From Acanthaster planci (Eukaryota; Echinodermata; Asteroidea; Valvatida; Acanthasteridae): DNA of 37,730 nt. The position numbers were made by a program, and so were the translations under genes. Location of the stretch: the NCBI RefSeq assembly GCF_001949145.1, contig NW_019091569.1, positions 404,977-442,706 on the forward strand. Reading direction: 5' to 3'. How positions within the stretch are numbered: position 1 is the first letter of the stretch; every line of letters begins with the position of its first letter. The notes beneath the pieces were generated by a model. The model saw only the letters and a program-made list of their open reading frames with translations, had not been told where the DNA came from and searched no databases. Positions 1 through 8,874 of this stretch are shown piece after piece.

Positions 1-1
1 C

Positions 2-232
2 GACAAAGCTACCGGAGTATTGAAAGTAATGCATTCCTGAAAAATTCCTCTAAAAAAAGCTTTAGTGATTGGCGATTCATTAAACGATCTTACTTTATTT
101 CAAATTTTTCCCTATTCAATTGCCATGGGAAATGCGGTGACGGAACTGAAACAAATTGCCTTTGCACAAACGGAAACGGTAAGCAAAGACGGAGTCGCAA
201 AAGCTATTGCTCGATATATTTCGAAAAAATAA
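2..232 (+). CDS. Cof-type HAD-superfamily hydrolase, C-terminal end (5' truncated)
   Basis: The window opens inside this gene; 76 C-terminal residues are visible, ending at TAA 230-232. They contain the motif KATGVLKVM and then GDSLNDLTLF, which is HAD motif IV (GDxxND, Mg2+-binding aspartates), followed by an AMGNAV segment. This order (K-x-TG, GDxxND, MGNA) is typical of the Cof/HAD-IIB family of cytosolic phosphatases acting on sugar phosphates, nucleotides or flavin precursors. The substrate cannot be told from this end. One codon is TGA (HSW, about residue 13), so UGA is read as Trp. An AT-only hairpin overlaps the stop codon. Family assignment is secure; the exact function is not. Confidence 0.85.
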
Positions 233-251
233 AAGAAAGCTTTTATTTTTT
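224..251 (+). terminator. AT-only hairpin terminator of the HAD gene
   Basis: Perfect 12-bp inverted repeat: arm 224-235, 4-base loop AAAG 236-239, arm 240-251 ending in six T. It overlaps the TAA stop of the HAD gene (230-232). The stem holds a single G-C pair, at the loop. A hairpin ending in a T run directly at a stop codon fits an intrinsic terminator of an AT-rich genome. Confidence 0.6.
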
Positions 252-255
252 GACT

Positions 256-277
256 CGAAAAAAAACATTTTTTTTCG
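256..277. other. Second perfect hairpin, CG-A8 / T8-CG
   Basis: A 10-bp inverted repeat with a two-base CA centre: CG plus eight A at 256-265, then eight T plus CG at 268-277. It lies five bases after the terminator arm and upstream of tRNA-Ala. It may be a tandem back-up terminator or a cruciform-prone spacer; no T run follows, so its role is unclear. Confidence 0.4.
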
Positions 278-347
278 TTGGTTTGGAAAAATATTTTTTC
301 TCATTTTAGAATAGAGTAAAATACTAATTAAATAATTCCTGTTTTGC

Positions 348-423
348 GGGCTTGTAGTTCAGTTGGGAGAATATCTGATTTGCACTCAGAAGGTCAGCGG
401 TTCGAATCCGCTCAAGTCCACCA
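348..423 (+). tRNA. tRNA-Ala (TGC)
   Basis: 76 nt. Acceptor GGGCTTG (348-354) pairs with CAAGTCC (413-419) with one G-U pair, then discriminator A and encoded CCA. The anticodon stem TCTGA/TCAGA encloses a seven-base loop TTTGCAC, giving anticodon TGC (Ala). The T-loop is TTCGAAT. Confidence 0.93.
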
Positions 424-469
424 TTTTATTTCTTAATTTTGCTATCATTGTGTTAAAATATTGGTGAAA

Positions 470-982
470 ATGAAACCTAAATCAATCAAAAAGAAAACTG
501 ATAATGCGGTTTTAACCGAACTAGTAGTTGAATGTACGGGCAGCTGCGGGCAGGCCACCACTGGCTTTGTTTGACAAAAAGGCAGTGGCATTCCCGAATT
601 GGATTATACGCAGGGAATTGTTTCGCGAAAAGGATATGTTGGCAAGGATTTATTTCTCGGAGTAACCGGAGTTTATGGCAACTTTACCGGGTATAGGTTA
701 ATCAAAACGGTTAATCTAACTTTGGGCGGATTTTATCCCGCAAAAAGCGCTCCGGCTCATTGTAATATTCATGTTGACATTGCCTTTAAGTTTTTTGTGT
801 GAAAAGTAACGGTAACTACTCCGTGTACGGCCAAAGAAAATCAATTTAAATTAATGCGGGAAACAAAATATTTTTGAATTAATCCGGTGAAAACACTTTG
901 ACGATATCTTACTTGAAATACAAAAAAAATGACTCAATTTAAAATTCAAGAACTCGAAAGAATTCGTAAGCAAAATCAATAA
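470..982 (+). CDS. Hypothetical protein, 170 aa, unrecognised
   Basis: Open from ATG 470 to TAA 980-982 when TGA is read as Trp; five internal TGA codons break it in the standard code. The start is the first ATG, in a GGTGAAAATG context 46 bases after tRNA-Ala, so it may be read through from the tRNA. The N-terminus is basic (MKPKSIKKK). A Cys pair follows (CTGSC, residues 22-26), with single Cys near 97 and 117. The middle (about residues 45-110) is rich in Gly, Tyr and Val with a beta-like pattern, and the end is basic and amphipathic (about the last 20 residues). There is no signal peptide or membrane segment, so it is probably cytosolic. It converges with gene A, whose stop lies 57 bases away. 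I do not recognise the family. Coding is likely because the frame stays open through five TGA codons with ordinary composition. Confidence 0.65.
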
Positions 983-1005
983 ATTCGAATTTGTTTTTTG
1001 ATTTT
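972..1005. terminator. Possible bidirectional terminator between convergent genes
   Basis: AAAATCAA at 972-979 is the reverse complement of TTGATTTT at 998-1005, and a self-complementary AAATTCGAATTT (981-992) lies between them. T and A runs flank it on both sides. It sits between the converging 3' ends of the 170-aa gene and surface gene A, overlapping the last codons of the former. Confidence 0.35.
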
Positions 1006-1039
1006 TTGTTAAAGAAAAAAAATAAAAATTTAAAAGTTT

Positions 1040-4000
1040 CTATCGATGAGGAAAGCCTTTTTTACGAAGAAAATAATAGATACCGCCGCACAAAATTAAC
1101 AGTCCTAATAAGGAAGCGCCGATGATTCCCCCGAGCACAACGGGATTACTTCATAACGAGTCGGTGAGAATGATTTTCCCGTCGTTCATAATTCAGTTAT
1201 AAAGTGATTGTAAAGTCAAAAAATCATCGGTCAATAAAGTATTCGTGATTAATTCTCCTTCGGCATCAAAATTAGTTAAATCAATTCCATGCGGAAAGAC
1301 AAAACTGTCATCATGATTCCCGGCATTCTGAGCGGTCCGAAAAGCTTTAATCTTACTCTTTAAGTTCGACTTTTTATTTAAGGCTGAATTAATCTGTTCA
1401 ATTTCGGCATTTAATACCGCTCGCTCTTTGGCCTGAGCATCAAAATTATCAATTCAATTTGCAATCAATTGGAGTCGACTCATTTGATTAGCAAATGTGT
1501 TTTCGGATGAGGAATCTAAATTTCCTTGTTTTACCGCAAATTGAACTGTTTCTACATTTAATAATCCTTTTTCGTCAAAAGCATTTAAAGTTAATCCGTC
1601 GGGAAAATTCGAAAAAATTTGTGCAATTAATTCCTCCGTTGCGGCAACACTCAACGATTGAAAATTGGCCAGTACTTGAGTTTTCTTTCGATCATCATTT
1701 CATGATTTAACAACCGCTGTAGTTTGACGATTATAAACATTATCTCCGGCATTGAGGCGCCCGTTCGCGAGCAGAAAAACATTCATATTGTTTTCAAATA
1801 ATCAATTAGCAATTTTCTTGCAACTGGCAATTGTTGTAATCGAATCCAATAAATTGTCTTTTAAATCAACATCAATTAGTGATGCCGAATCGCTGGGATC
1901 TTTAAAACTGTCAATCGATAGGTCCGACGGAAAAAGAAAGGCCGCGGGATAGTCGGAAAAATTCTTTTTTTCTTCAGCATTCATTTTAAGATACAAAAGA
2001 AGAGCATGTTTTTTACGATTGGCAGCGACACTGGCATCAATTTTATCTCAAAACTTGATCATCGTTTGTTTATATAAATTTAACAAATTAGGATAAATGC
2101 CTGCACTATCACTGGCGGGAGTAAATGTTTCCATTCATGCTTTTGCTTGGGCAATTTCAGCAAAAGTTAGACTGTTGAAAATGTTTGCTTTGAGCGTTCC
2201 ATTTAAATTAAAACTGCTTAAATTCAGTCCAATTCCTCGCATTGAGCGTAATCAAACCGAATCCCTGGATGGGAGTCCTCAAACAATCTCTCCGCTTTCT
2301 AAAGTAAATTCATTGGCTTTTTCCACAAGATGAAAGAGAAATAAATAATTTGCCAGATAGGTTCGTTTGATTGTTTCACTGGCTCAATAGTTGATCGTGT
2401 TTTCTCGATACTGAGTGAGAATTTTTTGAATATGAAGATTGCGATTTTGATTAAAAGATAAAATTCAAGCCGGTGTGAGAGTTACATCGGGTAATTTAGC
2501 CCCCGACGGAGCGAATCAATCGGTTAAACTAGTATTTGCGGGCAAATTAAAGGCATTTGGATAATCTGCCGGAAGATTGTTTCCCAGAAGAAAGTAGTAA
2601 CGAATGATTTCGGCATTGCTGTTACTTCAACTTTCAACCGCTTCCGTATCGGGATTAATTAAAGCGAGATGATCGTCAATTTCTAAATTAGCCATTCAAT
2701 ATCATCATCGCACCAGTTTCGCCAAACTGTTAAACGAAAAAGATAGTTGATTGCCGGTGAAAAATGCCGATGATTTCAAAGTTCCATCATCATTAAAGTT
2801 AGCTATTATTCATTCATTTAAGGCTTCGTCTGCTCAAGTGCTTAATTCATTGGGAAAAGCAAACTTTCCAGGGTAATCAGCGGGTTTGAGATTGTTTTTT
2901 AATAAACTTAGATATGTGGAAATTCAACTTCGTTTTTGCGCATATGCAGATTCGCTATTTCAAGCCGTTAAAATTTTTGCATGATAATGAAATTCGGAAA
3001 TGTTTACATCAAGATGATAAATTTTACTGATTAATTCTAACAAGGTTTCAATTTTATTCTCTTCCTCGGGAATATCGGTAATTAAATTGTTTAAGTAAGT
3101 TTCTCGAATTGTTGCATCGCCATTAAAAATAGAGGAAATTTCAGCAAATGCCAATCGACCATAAGTTGGAGGAATTGTTTTAAGAAACAAATAATAAAAA
3201 TTGGGCAAATCAAAACTTCAATCTCCGCTATGCGTTAGTATTCCTTCATCATTCAGCGGTAATTCATGTTTCAATAATCGAATACTATGCCGAATTGAAG
3301 CAAATTGTAAACTGTTTCAAAGATTATGAATAATTTTTTTTAATTTCGCGATGTCATTATCGCTACCCGTGAAAACATGAGAAGCGAGAGTTTGATGATT
3401 TTTTACTCAATTTTTAAACTGTTCCAATCGAATAAGTGTTCAAGTATTTTCATTATTAATTGCAGCATTAGCAACCGGATCCCCGTTGGAATCGTTTCAA
3501 TCAATTCAAGCATTATTATCGTCAAATAAAGCAAAAACATTTACCGGATCTAATTCACCCAAACCAAGCAAAGTAGCGAAAAAAGGTTTTAATGTCGCGG
3601 AATTATCAAAATCTTTAAACTGATTTCAAAGTGTTGAATAATGTGCAATATTGGTTCGTAGTTGCAAAGTTTCGCCATCATCTTTCATTAGTGTTTGTAG
3701 TTCGATTTTAATTGCCTTTCGCAGATTTTGGACCACAAGAGCAAAAATTGTTGATTCATCATTATCCGCAACGGTCAGATGAGGCTTATTCGCGGTTTGT
3801 GTATAGTCTTTCACATTTAATAATAGCATTCAATTCGCAATCGCTTGTACTCCGTCTAACTGGGCCTGCGAAGAAGCTGAATCTCACATTTCGTCCTCAA
3901 ATAATGGTCATTTGCTCTGCGCATATTCGGCAGGAGTTCAATCGCGATGATGAGCAATTAAAGTTCCGTCAGTTCTAAAATTATGATATGAAATTAAGTA

Positions 4001-4375
4001 AAAATAATTTGGAGCATCGGCGATTGCTTGAGCCCCCGCAAAATAATTGACCTCATTCTCTCCCGAACCAGTTGCATAATAGGAATTGATATAAGGAAAA
4101 CGAAAGCCGGTTGTNTCATCCGCATCATCATCCGCGGCATCATCCGCGACGGCATCCGTAAAATATTCATTCGCTCCGTTTTCTCCGGTACCATACGAAA
4201 CGATTTTGGGTGTTTCGGTGGCCGCGGCCGTATATGAATTTAAATTGACGGGTGAAACTCGTGATGTATCAAACAGCAGCGCTCGACTGCCCGTAATCGT
4301 AAACGAAATAAGCAAAGCAAAAAATAAAAGAAAAGATAGAGACTTACGAAAAAAATGCTTGAATTGAGTTTTCAT
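1040..4375 (-). CDS. Giant repeat surface protein A, 1111 aa
   Basis: Start ATG at 4375-4373, stop TAG at 1042-1040, one open frame with UGA as Trp. The N-terminus (MKTQFKHFFRKS) is basic, then a hydrophobic stretch (about residues 13-30) acts as signal or membrane anchor. An Asp/Ala-rich run lies at about residues 74-87 and holds an unresolved base (4115). Next comes a module of about 450 residues shared with B and C (motifs TGFRFPYINSYY, NFRTDGTL, HLTVADND). After it come further degenerate repeats built on FPxxLSxxxFxxxGxL and a W/N-rich helix. The C-terminal helix (GGIIGASLLGLLILCGGIYYF) is followed by RKKGFPHR, so the long middle should be extracellular and the tail cytosolic. It looks like B with about 500 extra residues of repeats before the anchor. 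It has its own promoter and no Shine-Dalgarno. Function unknown; adhesion or antigenic variation is inference. Confidence 0.85.
3750..4375 (-). repeat. 5' part of gene A duplicated in gene B (5650-6231)
   Basis: Long stretches of 3750-4375 and 5650-6231 are almost identical at DNA level, including synonymous positions. The best-matching blocks, judged by eye at over 90%, are 3955-4113 against 5857-6011 and 4150-4320 against 6014-6180. The two copies differ mainly in the Asp/Ala tract at the Ns and one in-frame three-base indel. Confidence 0.75.
4115..4158. repeat. Asp/Ala-coding short repeat tract in gene A, with unresolved base
   Basis: The plus strand carries imperfect copies of CATCATCCGC and CATCCG between N at 4115 and 4158. 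Read on the minus strand they encode a run of Asp and Ala between NEYFTD and TGFRFPY. The same spot in paralog B holds only an N (6012). Confidence 0.6.
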
Positions 4376-4407
4376 GCAAATGATTATTAATTCTGAATTT
4401 GACTTTG

Positions 4408-4435
4408 ATTGTACACGATTTTAAAAATATGTCAA
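4408..4435 (-). promoter_or_regulatory. Promoter of gene A
   Basis: On the minus strand: a perfect -35 TTGACA (4435-4430), a 16-base spacer and -10 TACAAT (4413-4408). The expected transcription start is about 25 bases before the ATG at 4375, and no Shine-Dalgarno is present in the short leader. It lies wholly in the 73-bp gap between genes B and A, so A is transcribed on its own. Confidence 0.75.
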
Positions 4436-4448
4436 GTAAGAGAAATAT

Positions 4449-6231
4449 TTATTTTGTCAAAGAAGTGTTTTTTCGTAATTTTCAAAAATACAAAAGAAGG
4501 AAAACGAATGCGCATGCCGCAATGCCGCCGACGATGCTACCAATAAGCACGGCGGTGGAATGACCGGTTTGTTGTGCTGGTGTCGCCGAAACAACTGGCG
4601 AATCGAGAGACGAAGTAATACTGAGCGTTTCCATTCAATGGACTCATCGCCCCAACTTGGCCATACTATTAAAACGACTGGCTAATTGAGTCTCCGCAAA
4701 AAATGCGGAAGTCTTTAAAGTTCCATCAACATTGAAATTGGCGATCATTCAATTATTCAGAGATTCAGTTTCTTCGGTACTTAATCCGTTAGGAAAAGCC
4801 AAACTTGTCAGATAGGCCGAATGCTCGTTTTTGTTTGAAAGTTTTAAATAATCGGAAATGAGTTTTCGTTTATTCTGATATGAATCATCATTTCAGGCAC
4901 TAACAATAGCAATTTGATATTCAAATTTGGAGGCATTGACATTAATGTGAAAAATCTTACTGCCTTCCGTTAATAATTTTTCAATTTTTTCCTTTTCCTC
5001 GGTCATATCGGCAATTAAATTGTTTAAGTAAGTCTCTTGAATTGTTCCATCGGCATTAAAAATAGAGGAAATTTCCGCAAACGAAAAAGTACCATAGTTA
5101 AAAGGAATTGTATCAAGAAACTCATAATAATAAGACGGTTTGAGAGTTATGCTTTCCGGAAATGATTCGCGAAATACTAAGATTAAACTATTTCGCACTT
5201 GAGCAAACTGGTCACTTTTTCAATTGTTCAAGATTATTTTTTTTAATTTTTCTTGATTGGTGATTCCGGCGTCAAATGAAGACGACGCGACGAATTGATG
5301 TTTTTTTACTCAACTTTTAAATTTATTTAACTTGACTAATGTTCATTTACTTGCATCGTTAATTTCTGCATTAGTGATCAATTCACCACTGTCGTTTTTT
5401 CAATCTACTCAGGTACCGTTGGCGGTAAACAAAGCAAAAACTTCGGTCGGATCTAAATTGTCAAAGCCAAGCAAAGCAGCAAAGAATGACTGAAAATCAT
5501 TCACATTATCATAATTTTTAAACTGATTTCAAAGTGTTGAATAATGTGCGATATTGGTTCGTAGATTTAAAGTTACTTCATCTTTCAATAATGTTTGTAA
5601 TTCGCTTTTAGCATCGTAACGAAGTGCACGACTCACTTGGCCAAAAATTGTATTATCATCATTCTCCCCAACGGTCAGATGAGGCTTATTCGCGGTTTGT
5701 GTATATTCTTTCACATTTAATAATAGCATTCAATTCGCAATCGCTTGTACTCCATCTAACTGTGCCGCCGAAGAAGCGGAACTTCACATTACGGACGCGA
5801 ATAATGGTCATTTTAAATGAGCATCTTTCGTGGGAGTTCAATCGCGATGATGAGCCATTAAAGTTCCGTCAGTTCTAAAATTATGATATGAAATTAAGTA
5901 AAAATAATTTGGAGCATCGGCGATTGCCGCCCCCGCAAAATAATTGACCGTACTCTCTCCCGAACCCGTTGCATAATAGGAATTAATATAAGGAAAACGA
6001 AAGCCGGTTGCNATCCGTAAAATATTCATTCGCTCCATTCTCTCCGGTACCATACGAAACGATTTCGGGTGTTTCGATGGCTACAGGCGTATATGAATCT
6101 AAATTGACGGGTGAAACTCGTGAAGTATCAAACAGCAGCGCTCGACTGCCCGTAATCGTAAACGAAATAAGCAAAGCCAAAAATAAGAGAAGAGCAATAA
6201 ATTTACGAAAAAAATATTTGAACTTGAACAT
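4449..6231 (-). CDS. Repeat surface protein B, about 594 aa plus unresolved insert
   Basis: Start ATG at 6231-6229, stop TAA at 4451-4449. The first 73 codons (MFKFKYFFRKFIA, then a hydrophobic stretch ending LISFTITGSRALLFDTSRV) are in one frame and the rest, from TGFRFPYINSYY, in another; they meet at N 6012, so the break is probably an assembly gap. The ectodomain is the same module of about 450 residues as in A (HLTVGENDD, SIFNADGTIQETYLNNLIADM). After one FPNGLSTEE/FNVDGTLK unit it goes straight to the membrane helix (AVLIGSIVGGIAACAFVFLLLYFW) and tail KLRKNTSLTK. The first 580 bp or so are nearly identical to the same part of A, which points to a recent tandem duplication or gene conversion. 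Function unknown. Confidence 0.78.
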
Positions 6232-6264
6232 TAAACTATTTGTGAACTTTTAACCTTTATCTGG

Positions 6265-6292
6265 ATTATACCAATTTATGAAAACATTTCAA
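6265..6292 (-). promoter_or_regulatory. Promoter of gene B
   Basis: Minus strand: -35 TTGAAA (6292-6287), 16-base spacer, consensus -10 TATAAT (6270-6265). It lies in the 73-bp gap between C and B, about 35 bases before the B start. The layout matches the promoter of A, but the spacer and leader sequences differ. Confidence 0.75.
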
Positions 6293-6304
6293 GAAAAAAA
6301 ATAT

Positions 6305-8368
6305 TTACTGCGAAAAATTTTTCTTTTTTCGTCATTTTCAAAAATAAAAAATAAGTCAAAAAGAAATCATACAAGTCGCAAAACCGCCGACGACACTGCC
6401 GATAATGATGGGATTGGAGGAGAATATCAACAGCGATGCATGAGTGGAAACATCTAACTTTATCATTCATTTAACTCAACGAACTAATTTGGTTAATGTA
6501 TCAAAAGAAGTTTCTAAAGGAGGGTCGGTAAGAAAGGCGGTTGATACCAATGTTCCGTCGAGAGAAAAAGTATTGCTTAATCATAAATTTAAATTTTCGG
6601 GACTGAAATCGGATAACTCATTCGGAAAATTAAATGAGTTCGGATATTCGTTCATGGTCGAATCTTCTCGAGAAAAAGAATTCGTTTTGTGGCGATGCAA
6701 ATAATCGGCGATTAGTTTTCTTTTTTCCTGATATTTCGCGTTTGTGTTTCATATTTCGATTATTTTGTCGCGATATTTAAGTCAAGTAATTTCCAGATTG
6801 ATGTGAAATAATTGATCGCCAAAGACCAACAAATTCAAAATGGACTGTTGTTGAGTAGCGGAATTCGAATCATCTAAAAAGGTATTTAAATAACTCTCTT
6901 GAATCAATCCAGACAAATCAAAAATTTCGGCCAAATCAAAAATTTCCCCAAAAAAGGAAGGAATACGATCTTGATTCACGTAGAAATAGGTGGGCTTGGG
7001 ATCAAGTTCAAAAGCAAAAACTTTTTTTAATTCGGACAGTAACGAATCTAAACTTGAACGAATGGCGGTAAACGATGAAGAAGCTCAAATTTCGGAGATA
7101 AGAGTTTTCAGGGAAGCAAACGCGGTATTCGTTTCTACATCAAATGAATGATCGTTATGATATGCATGTTCTTTAATTCAATTAAGAAGAGTCGTTAAAC
7201 GAGAAAGAGTCCATTCGCTTTCATCGTTAATTGGTTTATTTCTCATTATGTTATTTTCCTCATCTTTTCAGACATCCAGTTCGCCATTGGCGGAAAAAAG
7301 AGCCAGTGTGTCAGCGGCACTGAGTTCGGCAGGTAATCTAATTATCGAACCGAAAAGAGGCTGAAAAGAATCAACATTTGAATAAGTGGACAAATCGTTT
7401 CAAAGAGATTTATAATCCTGTAAATTGTCTCTAAAATGAGGCAAAGTGTCCGAAAGAACGAGGGATTCTATTTCCGTTTTGATCGCATTCAAGAGATTTG
7501 AATGCAAAAGAGACAATAAAACCGAATCTTCTTCGTTTTCGGGTTTTTTACTCAAACGAACCATTCAATTCGCGATTGCTTGCAAAGCTTCGAGTGTTTT
7601 GGATCTAAAAGAAAATCCGGGATAATATTTGTCTTCGCTAACATTAACTCCACCGATACATCCGACACATTCAGCATATGTAATTGAAGCTTCAGACACG
7701 GCGATTTTTCCGTTCGGAGAAAAGTTATTCACGGATAAAAGTGGTACAAATCGACCATTCTGATCTTGTGTGGACGGTCAAAAGGCAAATGCTGAAAGAT
7801 TAAGAAAAGGAAAATGAAATCCGGTCGCGGAAAACAAATAAATAACATTTGCATTTTGTTGTATACATCCCGAATCAAATTCGGGTTCAGTTTCAATTAT
7901 TAAGTTTCTCTCCACATCATTCAATTTCAAATAATTGGAAAAAAGATTTTGCTTACGTTCGGCATTTAAATTGATATAAGTAGTGTCGCCAAATGTGGAA
8001 GTTCCATCATTTCAATACTCGTGAATAAAAGTTAATCCTTCTTCAATCGTGGTAAATCGAGGAACACTTGTGTAAGCAAGATCAGTGCGTTCGATGCGGT
8101 TTGCTTGATTGAATTCAATTACAGCATTCAGATTTAAAGGTTCAACTCGCATACCGGGATTCAAATTATTCGGACATCCTCAAGTTAATACTGCCGGAGG
8201 ACTGCGACCCAATGATATCGCTTCGTGAAAACCTGCGGATGAAGTTGCCGTCGTGAAAAAACTCGAAGAGTTTTTATGAGAACGAAAAACAAAATAAATG
8301 CCAAAACCAAGAAAAAGAACTAATAAAAAACTTAAAAATAAACGAATTAAATCTAACTTACGAAACAT
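6305..8368 (-). CDS. Repeat surface protein C, 687 aa
   Basis: Start ATG 8368-8366, stop TAA 6307-6305, one frame with UGA as Trp. The N-terminal hydrophobic segment (RLFLSFLLVLFLGFGIYFVF, about residues 9-28) lacks a clear cleavage site. The first third differs from A and B and is Cys-bearing (CPNN near residue 66, a GCIQQ segment, and YAECVGCIGG about residue 225), which would suit disulfides outside the cell. From about residue 240 it follows the A/B module (IANWMVRL, WTLSRL, DLSGLIQESYLNTF, YPNSFNFPNELS, FSLDGTLVSTAFL). The C-terminus is a glycine-bearing membrane helix (NPIIIGSVVGGFATCMISFWLIFYFW) with tail KWRKKKNFSQ. It is divergent from tRNA-Pro, 261 bp away. Paralogy with A and B is clear; function is unknown. 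Confidence 0.85.
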
Positions 8369-8416
8369 GAAAAAAAAGTTTTCATTGAATTTTATTCTTT
8401 GTTTGAATCTGATTAA

Positions 8417-8446
8417 ATTATATACTATTTATTAAATATTTTGTAA
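8417..8446 (-). promoter_or_regulatory. Probable promoter of gene C
   Basis: Minus strand -10 TATAAT at 8422-8417 with a weaker -35 TTACAA at 8446-8441 (18-base spacer), about 50 bases before the C start. The rest of the 261-bp gap (8447-8629) is A/T runs in which I see nothing convincing beyond the region upstream of tRNA-Pro. Confidence 0.5.
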
Positions 8447-8629
8447 GTATTAAAATTTTATATTCTACACTATCATAAATAGTTCTTTTTAAAAAATGAA
8501 AAAAATATTTTTTTGTGAAAAAGAAACTAAGTTCTGGAAAAAAGTTATTGGAACCGGCTATTGATTCCTTTTTTTTATGCTAAAATTGCTTAAAATAAAG
8601 AGAAAATAAGGATGTTTTCTTTTTCGAAA

Positions 8630-8707
8630 CGGGAAGTGGCTTAATCTGGTTAAAGCACTCGGTTTGGGACCGAGAGATTGCAAGTTCAAATCTTGTCTTC
8701 CCGACCA
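8630..8707 (+). tRNA. tRNA-Pro (TGG)
   Basis: 78 nt. Acceptor CGGGAAG (8630-8636) pairs fully with CTTCCCG before discriminator A and CCA (8705-8707). The stem CTCGG/CCGAG encloses loop TTTGGGA, giving anticodon TGG. The T-loop is TTCAAAT. Confidence 0.93.
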
Positions 8708-8779
8708 TATTAATTCATTAAATCAAAAAGCCGAAAAAAAAATATTTTTAGATTCCTATAAAATACTAGGTGAATTGAC

Positions 8780-8856
8780 GGGAAGGTAGCTTAATTGGTT
8801 AAAGCATTCGGCTCATATCCGAAAGAGTGCGGGTTCGAATCCCGCCCTTGCTACCA
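8780..8856 (+). tRNA. tRNA-Met (CAT), probably elongator
   Basis: 77 nt with encoded CCA (8854-8856). The stem TTCGG/CCGAA encloses loop CTCATAT, anticodon CAT. The anticodon stem lacks the three G-C pairs of initiator tRNA, and the ends (G1, U72) resemble elongator Met; Ile2 with a lysidine-modified CAT is the alternative. The acceptor stem GGGAAGG/CCTTGCT has a G3-G70 mismatch. A TATAAA box lies at 8757-8762. The R-M gene starts 18 bases after the CCA end. Confidence 0.85.
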
Positions 8857-8874
8857 TCATTTCAGTATGTATTG

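Noticed and set aside
8496-8609. Small plus-strand ORF of 37 codons (basic, Phe-rich) upstream of tRNA-Pro
   Set aside because: It lies in A/T runs, has no ribosome binding site and its composition is what poly-A and poly-T would give.
8780-8856. Initiator tRNA-fMet
   Set aside because: The anticodon stem lacks the three consecutive G-C pairs, and the first acceptor pair is G-U rather than the mismatched C-A of initiators.
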